A stretch of DNA of 11,529 nucleotides from Opitutia bacterium (GTDB lineage Bacteria; Verrucomicrobiota; Verrucomicrobiia; Opitutales; Coraliomargaritaceae): contig JABJQI010000197.1 of the NCBI GenBank assembly GCA_018663485.1, positions 1 through 11,529 on the forward strand, read 5' to 3'. The position numbers and the translations under genes were made by a program. Each line of letters starts with the position of its first letter. The stretch's first letter is position 1. The notes under the pieces were generated by a model. It made no database searches, was not told the origin of the DNA, and saw only the letters and a list, made by a program, of their open reading frames with translations. This document shows positions 7,426-11,529 of this stretch, piece after piece.

Positions 7426-7685
7426 TCGGCGTAGCCGAGACGACCTGCGGTCGAGTGAAAGTGAGCACTCGGCTCCGCCATGTAGTGAGAGTGGTAGTGT
7501 GAAATGAACACGAGAGGGACACCTCCGCGTCGTCCGCAGAGCCCCACTCCTCACTTTCATTCAATGCGTAACATGGCACTTTCACTCACGGCGGAGCCGT
7601 GTTCTCACTCGCCGCAGGCGTCATCAGACCGAAGGTCGGTATCACTCCGTGCGCAGCACGGCCTCACTGCGCAGCGAAGCTGCGC
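7426..7685. repeat. Two-orientation array of TCACT + GNA-triloop DNA hairpins
   Basis: This non-coding block holds at least eight short inverted repeats with three-base loops. Perfect stems: 7426-7438 (5 bp, loop GTA), 7441-7453 (5 bp, TGC), 7587-7601 (6 bp, GGA), 7610-7620 (4 bp, GCA), 7627-7637 (4 bp, GAA), 7647-7661 (6 bp, GCA) and 7669-7685 (7 bp, GAA). An imperfect one is at 7467-7483 (loop TCC). In the right half, TCACT ends exactly where the stem begins at 7582, 7605, 7642 and 7664, with the variant TCATCA at 7621. In the left half the complement AGTGA directly follows the hairpins, at 7454 and 7484, and the loops read GNA on the minus strand. The two halves are thus inverted relative to each other, around a REP-like element at 7514-7537. 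GNA triloops such as that of GCGAAGC are known to be exceptionally stable in DNA. The function is not known. Confidence 0.8.
7514..7537 (+). repeat. REP-like element copy 1, slightly degenerate
   Basis: This element has an AGGG head, then the stem GGACAC / GTCGTCC around the six-base loop CTCCGC. One C is bulged in the right arm. The head, loop and trailing CGC match the two elements at 10397-10470. The left arm looks as though it has lost one base compared with GGACCAC in the 10397 copy. It lies at the centre of the hairpin array between the glutamate dehydrogenase gene and rho. Confidence 0.7.
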
Positions 7686-7727
7686 TTGACAGCCGCTAAC
7701 TTGTCCTTCAAATCCTTTACATATCAT
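7686..7727 (+). promoter_or_regulatory. Candidate rho promoter region
   Basis: A perfect -35-like TTGACA at 7686-7691 begins at the base after the last hairpin of the array. With a 16-bp spacer the partner is TCAAAT (7708-7713), a 4/6 match. A second possibility is TTGTCC (7701-7706) with TATCAT (7722-7727), a better -10 but a short 15-bp spacer. Either would leave a leader of nearly 200 nt before the chosen rho start. This rests on consensus matching only. Confidence 0.35.
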
Positions 7728-7903
7728 TTATACAGCAGGTGCAGCCGAGAGCTCACAGTAGAGCGGACTTGATGTCCACCAAACAGCTGAAACAACGATA
7801 TCCCACTGATCTTCGGATTATTTACCGTCGATCGCCGCAACGCAAAGTGCGCACGCACGCCACTTTCTCCAAGACACACTATCGCCATACGTGGCACTCG
7901 AAC

Positions 7904-9049
7904 ATGAGTAACGAAGCAACACCCAAGGAAGCCCCCAAGGACAATCAAATCGCCGTGTCAGGCATTCTGGAGATGCTCCCGAATAAGACCGGTCAGCTCC
8001 TCGACCCCGCCCGCAACGGTAAAACTCGCCCGACCGATCCATTCGTCACACGCGAGCTGATCAAACGCTTTCGTCTCAAACAAGGCCACTTTATCGAAGG
8101 CAACGCCGTCAGCAACGAGCGATTCCCAAACCCAAAAGTTAATTTTATCAACACAGTCGACGGTGCGACAATGGAAGAACGCAAAGGTCGTTACACATTC
8201 CAACAAATGGTCTCCATCGCTCCTGATGAGCAACTTAAGCTCGAAGCTAAGGACGGTCGCGTCACCACGCGCATTATGGATCTGTTTTGCCCAATCGGTA
8301 AAGGCACCCGCGGACTCATCGTCGCACCACCACGCACAGGTAAGACCACTATTTTACACGACATCGCTCACGGCGTCATAGAGAATCATCCCGAATGTCA
8401 TCTCGTCGTGCTACTCGTTGATGAGCGCCCCGAAGAAGTCACCGACTTCAAGCGCAGCGTTGACGCCGAAATTTACGCCTCCTCCAACGACGAAGAGATC
8501 ACCAACCACACGCGCCTCGCCGAAATCGCGATTGAGCGTGCCAAACACCTGGTCGAAGCCGGTAAGGATGTCGTTCTACTGCTCGACTCGATCACTCGTT
8601 TAGCTCGCGCTTACAATGCCGCATCCGGCAAAGGTGGCCGCACCATGACCGGTGGTCTCGACAGCCGCGCACTCGAGAAGCCACGCCAATTTTTCTCCGC
8701 TGCGCGTAATTGCGAAGAAGGCGGCAGTCTCACCATCATCGCCACCGCCCTGGTGCAGACTGGCAGCAAAATGGACGATCTGATTTTCCAAGAATTCAAA
8801 GGTACGGGTAACATGGAAATGGTACTCGACCGCAAAGCCGCCGAGCTCCGTCTCTGGCCAGCGATCAACCTCAACGCCTCCGGCACACGTAAGGAAGAAC
8901 TGATCCTCTCCGGGAAATACTTGGAAGGCGCTCAATTCCTCCGCCGTGCGCTGGCTGGTCAGAAAATTGAAGACGCCGCAGAGATCATGATCGACCGCTT
9001 TGCCCAGACCAAGAATAACGAAGACTTCATCAAACTACTGGATCGGTAA
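7904..9049 (+). CDS. rho: Transcription termination factor Rho
   Basis: Rho is the hexameric RNA-dependent ATPase/translocase that ends transcription of untranslated RNA. From the ATG at 7904 the product has 381 residues. An S1/cold-shock-type RNA-binding domain comes first (about 16-70: SGILEMLPNKTG through IKRFRLKQGHFIEG). The RecA-like motor follows, with Walker A APPRTGKTT (141-149, K147), VDERPEEVTDF (172-182), Walker B DVVLLLDSITRLARAYN (222-238), the Q-loop TGGLDSRALEKP (249-260) and the R-loop region GSKMDDLIFQEFKGTGNME (287-305). The frame is open back to a GTG at 7739, including an ATG at 7772. That extension is Arg/His/Thr-rich and matches no Rho domain I know, so I chose 7904, where homology begins. 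This start leaves no N-terminal helical domain. The RNP1-like GFGF of E. coli Rho reads KTGQ here. No strong Shine-Dalgarno sequence is seen. Confidence 0.95.
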   Translation: MSNEATPKEAPKDNQIAVSGILEMLPNKTGQLLDPARNGKTRPTDPFVTRELIKRFRLKQGHFIEGNAVSNERFPNPKVNFINTVDGATMEERKGRYTFQQMVSIAPDEQLKLEAKDGRVTTRIMDLFCPIGKGTRGLIVAPPRTGKTTILHDIAHGVIENHPECHLVVLLVDERPEEVTDFKRSVDAEIYASSNDEEITNHTRLAEIAIERAKHLVEAGKDVVLLLDSITRLARAYNAASGKGGRTMTGGLDSRALEKPRQFFSAARNCEEGGSLTIIATALVQTGSKMDDLIFQEFKGTGNMEMVLDRKAAELRLWPAINLNASGTRKEELILSGKYLEGAQFLRRALAGQKIEDAAEIMIDRFAQTKNNEDFIKLLDR

Positions 9050-9072
9050 TTCGACTCTGCCGAATTATTTGT

Positions 9073-9096
9073 GGAGGGCAACGCTTCGTCGTTGCC
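9073..9096 (+). repeat. REP-like element copy 2, with different stem sequence
   Basis: A GGAGGG head overlaps the perfect 7-bp stem GGCAACG / CGTTGCC around the six-base loop CTTCGT. The layout (purine head, 7-bp stem, six-base loop) is that of the 10444-10470 copy, but the stem bases differ and remain paired. It lies 23 bp after the rho stop. There is no T-run after it, so it does not look like an intrinsic terminator, although it could stabilise the rho mRNA 3' end. Confidence 0.55.
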
Positions 9097-9138
9097 ACCG
9101 AGAGCCTAGGAAAATCCCAATGACTGAGCATTTTGTAG

Positions 9139-9170
9139 AACGCGGTTCTTTGCGCAGCAAAGGCCGTGTT
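9139..9170. repeat. Composite hairpin downstream of rho
   Basis: The outer arms AACGCGG / CCGTGTT pair with one G-T wobble. They enclose the perfect 6-bp hairpin CTTTGC-GCA-GCAAAG at 9148-9162, whose loop is again a GNA triplet. Only TTT followed by CCCCC comes after it, so terminator function for rho is possible but weak. A further 5-bp triloop hairpin, CCTCT-ACG-AGAGG, lies at 9200-9212. The whole 9073-9251 spacer looks like stacked small repeats, perhaps one miniature mobile element. Confidence 0.55.
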
Positions 9171-9230
9171 TCCCCCTAGGGTTTCTAACTAAAACGCGCC
9201 CTCTACGAGAGGCACGTCCTACACCTAAAG

Positions 9231-9251
9231 TCACTGCTCGGCTTCGCCGAG
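9231..9251. repeat. Dispersed TCACT-hairpin unit at the 3' end of the sugar kinase gene
   Basis: TCACT at 9231-9235, one G, then the perfect 6-bp stem CTCGGC-TTC-GCCGAG at 9237-9251. On the minus strand the loop is GAA and the hairpin begins 6 bases after the kinase stop codon, so it could act as a 3' end for that transcript. The bases after it (CAGTGACTTT) are not a good U-tract. It shares the flanking word and triloop design of the 7426-7685 array, though here TCACT and the GNA loop are on opposite strands. Confidence 0.6.
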
Positions 9252-9257
9252 TTTACA

Positions 9258-10205
9258 CTAATCAAGATTGCGCACGTGAACTTGATTCATCCGCTCGCTC
9301 AACTCATCCCCCTGCGGCAAGGTCGGCGTCAACGACTCCAGTCGGCTCCATGCCGTCACCGCCGCGCGGCGCGCACAGTCTTGGAGTGTTTCGCCTAGTT
9401 GCTGCCCGCTTAAATAGCCCGCCAGCAGCGCATCTCCAGCACCCACCGTACTGACCACATTTAGTTTCGGCGCACGCACCAACAGCTCGGCATCAGCCGT
9501 CAGAAACAACGCGCCTTCTGAGCCCATCGAGACGATCAAATTCGGCATGCGCTGTTTGCACAATCGCCGTGCCGCGGCGACAATTGCAGCAAAATCTGTT
9601 AGCTCCACGCCCAACAACTCTGCCAATTCATGCTCATTCGGCTTGATCAAGTCGACTCCCGCCGCCACCGCCGCCTGCAGCGCAGCGCCACTGCTATCGA
9701 CAGCCACCTTGGCGCCAGCTCCGCGCAAGGCTTGAATTAATTCAGTTACAAATCGAGGCTCAACTCCGGCAGGCAGACTCCCCGCAATCAAAAACCAGCG
9801 CCCTGGCTCAGCCAGCTCTAGTAGCTGGCTTCGAAGCGCAGCGCACTGCTCGAGGGTCGGCGCAACTCCCATCATATTTAAATCGGTCGTTTCATTTATC
9901 CCCGCATCCACGATCTTAATAGCCGTTCGTGTTTCGCCTTGGACACGAATAAATGCATCGCATACACCATATTCGCTGAAGTGTTGCTCAAAGATCGTGG
10001 CGTTGGCATCTCCTAAAAAACCCGAAGCCACCACTTCCGCACCACCTAGCGCCAGCATCGTCGCCACATTCACTCCCTTACCGCCCGCTTGACGGCGCGA
10101 CTCACTCACCCGATGCACCGAACCCGGAACCAATTGATCGACGAAAACCGTCTGATCGATCGCAGGATTTAAAGTAATTGTGACTATGGAAAGTGGCGCA
10201 GACAT
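9258..10205 (-). CDS. fruK: 1-phosphofructokinase-like PfkB-family sugar kinase
   Basis: A 315-residue ribokinase/PfkB-fold kinase, most like 1-phosphofructokinase (fructose-1-phosphate + ATP to fructose-1,6-bisphosphate) or tagatose-6-phosphate kinase. Visible features are the N-terminal strand with TLNPAID (11-17), the first PfkB signature with AGGKGVNVATMLALGG (40-55), AGSLPAGV (141-148), the LIKPNEHELAELLG block (187-200), and the second signature STVGAGDALLAGYLSG (252-267). In the last, GAGD forms the anion hole and D258 is the expected catalytic base. The ATG at 10205 is chosen because homology starts 6 residues later. An in-frame TTG at 10244 has GAGG about 8 bases upstream and would add 13 residues (MLLKALAICSMPI); it is a real alternative. 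No PTS or fructose-operon gene is adjacent, so the substrate is not settled by context. Confidence 0.85.
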   Translation of the reverse strand: MSAPLSIVTITLNPAIDQTVFVDQLVPGSVHRVSESRRQAGGKGVNVATMLALGGAEVVASGFLGDANATIFEQHFSEYGVCDAFIRVQGETRTAIKIVDAGINETTDLNMMGVAPTLEQCAALRSQLLELAEPGRWFLIAGSLPAGVEPRFVTELIQALRGAGAKVAVDSSGAALQAAVAAGVDLIKPNEHELAELLGVELTDFAAIVAAARRLCKQRMPNLIVSMGSEGALFLTADAELLVRAPKLNVVSTVGAGDALLAGYLSGQQLGETLQDCARRAAVTAWSRLESLTPTLPQGDELSERMNQVHVRNLD

Positions 10206-10396
10206 GATAGGCATAGAGCAAATCGCTAAAGCCTTCAGCAGCAATCACATTTCCTCGAATCCCCTGACAGAAACAACACTAATCACGACTCCTTGGCCCC
10301 TATTTCTACCAAAGCGGGATCGTCCAAATTGCCTCTAAACCCATGCAATAACATTTCTGAAATATTTTGCTCATTCAGATGTAATACTCGACTGAT

Positions 10397-10470
10397 GCGG
10401 ACCACGCGGAGGTGGTCCCTCCCTAATTTTCCATCTTTCGCTTGGGAGGGACGAGCTCCGCCTCGTCCGT
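10397..10470. repeat. Head-to-head REP pair (REPIN-like)
   Basis: Two REP-like elements face each other across about 20 bp. The first (10397-10423, minus orientation) has the stem GGACCAC / GTGGTCC at 10399-10418. The second (10444-10470, plus orientation) has the stem GGACGAG / CTCGTCC at 10449-10468. Read in the same direction, both share the GGGAGGGAC head, the six-base loop CTCCGC and a trailing GTCCG. Stem positions 5 and 7 differ between copies (C versus G), and the paired base changes with them. It lies in the spacer between the sugar kinase and pseudopilin genes, both on the minus strand. Confidence 0.75.
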
Positions 10471-10485
10471 TCATCGCAATTTCAG

Positions 10486-10503
10486 AAATAATGCGCATTA
10501 TTT
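10486..10503. repeat. Perfect 18-bp palindrome
   Basis: AAATAATGCGCATTATTT reads the same on both strands with no loop, which is the form of a dimeric regulator's operator. It overlaps a second short near-palindrome, ATTTCAGAAAT (10479-10489), whose complement recurs at 10353-10363 on the other side of the REP pair. It is about 280 bp upstream of the sugar kinase start. No regulator gene is in the window to match it. Confidence 0.5.
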
Positions 10504-10580
10504 ACGCAAAACGGTATAACTGCGGTTCACACGAAGGCAGACCCTCGATCCAAAGCCCTCTCAGACCTCTCTTATTCACA

Positions 10581-10606
10581 AAAAAAAGCGGCTTTCGCCG
10601 CTTTTT
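10581..10606 (-). terminator. Intrinsic terminator of the pseudopilin transcript
   Basis: On the minus strand the hairpin GCGGC-GAAA-GCCGC is followed by seven T residues and preceded by AAAAA, so the A/T flanks extend the stem to about 10 bp. In RNA the loop is a stable GNRA tetraloop. It begins 28 bases after the pseudopilin stop. The symmetric A and T tracts would let it work on the plus strand too. It is the only classical terminator in the window. Confidence 0.9.
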
Positions 10607-10634
10607 GAAGAATAGAATCTGTAAGCAAGAACGC

Positions 10635-11513
10635 TTACAAAGGATGTGCCATGAAGTTCACGCGGCGGGTGAATGTGTCGCCGTGTAGAGCCACCACTTC
10701 GGCCACTGTTTCAGGGATCTTATCAATCACCTCAAGCATTTCCAAACCTTGGTCGGAAACAACCGTAAGAATAATGTCTGCATACAACAAAGGTGTTGTT
10801 ACCCCATCGGAGCCACCATCAAACTTCCCGCCATAGGCATAATGCCCCTCAAGCTCAAAAGTCCCTGTCTTTACGTTAACAGGCTTACTGGGACTGGTGC
10901 CATCATCCAAATAAATGAATACTTTAAATTCGACAATATTACTGACCAAATAGTTGCTTGTATCCTGGATCGCACCATCCGACCAATCTTCTGAATCACC
11001 CGAAGTTTCGCCATCTAAGGTGCGTTGTGGGCTAGTATCTAACACGCCAGATCCTAAGTAGTTATCAAAAGTGACATCAGGAGCTACGATCATCCGATAC
11101 AAAGCATAAACAGGCTCAGTCGCCCCCTCGTAAGATAGTTGATGCTTCAGTCGATAGCCGATCGCACAAATATCACCTGGCCCTGCAGGACGATCCAAAG
11201 CTGGCGAAAACAACTTCAGGGCGACTGTTTGCTCTTCAGCTTTAACCTTGTCCGTGGCTCCAGTAGGCAAGGGTGATTCCACACGCAACCACTGTTGCCC
11301 ATTATTCCTAAAAACAGCGGTCTCCAAATCCTGCGTGATCATATCCATGGCAATGCGTGCTTCCGCATTCGCCGCCAGTTTCCCTGAGGAACGTGACCAG
11401 ACTTTAAGCACTTCACTGGTGATCTGAATCACTAAGCCGACGAGCACCACCATGATCACAGTTGCCACCATGATCTCGATCAAGGTAAAGGCGCGTTTCG
11501 CTTTGTTTTTCAT
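10635..11513 (-). CDS. Prepilin-type N-methylation domain protein (pseudopilin, possibly Verru_Chthon cassette C-like)
   Basis: This 292-residue protein has a type III (prepilin) signal: a short basic leader MKNKAKRA, then FTLIEIMVATVIMVVLVGLV as the hydrophobic helix. A prepilin peptidase would cut between A8 and F9, leaving Glu at mature position 5. The -1 residue is Ala, not the usual Gly. The helix continues amphipathically (EVLKVWSRSSGKLAANAEAR), as in GspJ-like minor pseudopilins. The rest is a soluble domain with acidic and glycine-rich loops and no catalytic motif I recognise. The build suits the Verrucomicrobiota-specific 'Verru_Chthon cassette protein C' group, but I cannot confirm that without a profile search. 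The first 15 minus-strand bases of the window (11529-11515) read Y-F-P-H-stop, one base before this start, so a further gene probably ends there in the same operon. A terminator follows at 10581-10606. Confidence 0.8.
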   Translation of the reverse strand: MKNKAKRAFTLIEIMVATVIMVVLVGLVIQITSEVLKVWSRSSGKLAANAEARIAMDMITQDLETAVFRNNGQQWLRVESPLPTGATDKVKAEEQTVALKLFSPALDRPAGPGDICAIGYRLKHQLSYEGATEPVYALYRMIVAPDVTFDNYLGSGVLDTSPQRTLDGETSGDSEDWSDGAIQDTSNYLVSNIVEFKVFIYLDDGTSPSKPVNVKTGTFELEGHYAYGGKFDGGSDGVTTPLLYADIILTVVSDQGLEMLEVIDKIPETVAEVVALHGDTFTRRVNFMAHPL

Positions 11514-11529
11514 TTTAATGGGGAAAGTA

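Noticed and set aside
7426..7685. CRISPR array
   Set aside because: There is no repeated identical unit of 20 bases or more; only a 5-base word and hairpin shape recur, with stems all different and no cas gene nearby.
7426..7685. A run of intrinsic terminators after the glutamate dehydrogenase
   Set aside because: None of the hairpins is followed by a T-run on either strand; the longest after the last hairpin is TT.
7285..7689. Several short open frames on both strands over the hairpin block and the end of the dehydrogenase
   Set aside because: They are composed of the repeats or overlap the dehydrogenase, have no recognisable domains, and show Arg/Ser-rich low-complexity translation.
7426..7690. 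Integron attC sites
   Set aside because: The hairpins are only 11-17 bases long, lack R/L core boxes such as GTTRRRY, and no integrase or cassette genes flank them.
10206..10244. Kinase start at the TTG at 10244
   Set aside because: It has a decent Shine-Dalgarno sequence, but the extra 13 residues precede the conserved first strand and two ATG codons lie closer. It is kept as an alternative, not the main call.
10283..10498. A 71-residue protein on the minus strand
   Set aside because: Its N-terminal half is translated REP-pair sequence, so the full frame is not a credible gene; only its last part is noted as a possible remnant.
10293..10688. A 131-residue protein on the plus strand
   Set aside because: It runs through the REP pair, the palindrome and the terminator into the antisense of the pseudopilin gene.
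1..11529. tRNA, rRNA, riboswitch or insertion-sequence transposase
   Set aside because: On reading all spacers I found no cloverleaf, rRNA core sequence, known riboswitch core or transposase motif.

Overview
The window reads as bacterial chromosome of moderate GC content, most likely from a marine-type Verrucomicrobiota (Opitutia/Puniceicoccales-like). This placement is an inference from protein character: Opitutia-style Nuo subunits, a Rho with an unusual N-terminus, and a pseudopilin resembling the 'Verru_Chthon cassette' proteins. There is no 16S rRNA or other marker to confirm it.

Layout. (1) Positions 1-5876, minus strand: the peripheral arm of respiratory complex I in the order nuoB-nuoC-nuoD-nuoE-nuoF-nuoG, with nuoG running off the left edge. 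The iron-sulphur ligands of N2, N1a, N3, N1b, N5 and N4 are all visible; the optional N7 ligands of NuoG are lost. NADH enters at NuoF/NuoE, electrons pass through NuoG to NuoB, and quinone is reduced at the NuoB/NuoD interface. No nuoA precedes nuoB. (2) Positions 6099-7424, plus strand, divergent: a RocG/GudB-type glutamate dehydrogenase, a source of NAD(P)H and 2-oxoglutarate. (3) Positions 7426-7685: a non-coding block of short hairpins with GNA-type three-base loops. In the right half each hairpin follows a TCACT-like word; in the left half the same unit is inverted, and a REP-like element sits between. (4) Positions 7904-9049, plus: transcription terminator Rho, with no N-terminal helical domain if the chosen start is right. 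(5) Positions 9050-9257: a second hairpin-rich spacer holding a REP-like element and another TCACT-hairpin. (6) Positions 9258-10205, minus: a PfkB-family 1-phosphofructokinase-like sugar kinase. (7) Positions 10206-10634: a spacer with a head-to-head REP pair (REPIN-like), an 18-bp perfect palindrome and a strong terminator. (8) Positions 10635-11513, minus: a type IV pilin-like pseudopilin.

The genes are mostly housekeeping. The unusual content is in the spacers. Two families of single-strand-foldable elements recur: the TCACT + GNA-triloop hairpin unit, with several copies in a two-orientation array plus a dispersed copy; and a REP-like element with a 7-bp stem and six-base loop, in four copies whose stems differ by compensating changes. 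Both resemble substrates of HUH/Y1 (REP-associated tyrosine) transposases, but no such enzyme is in the window.
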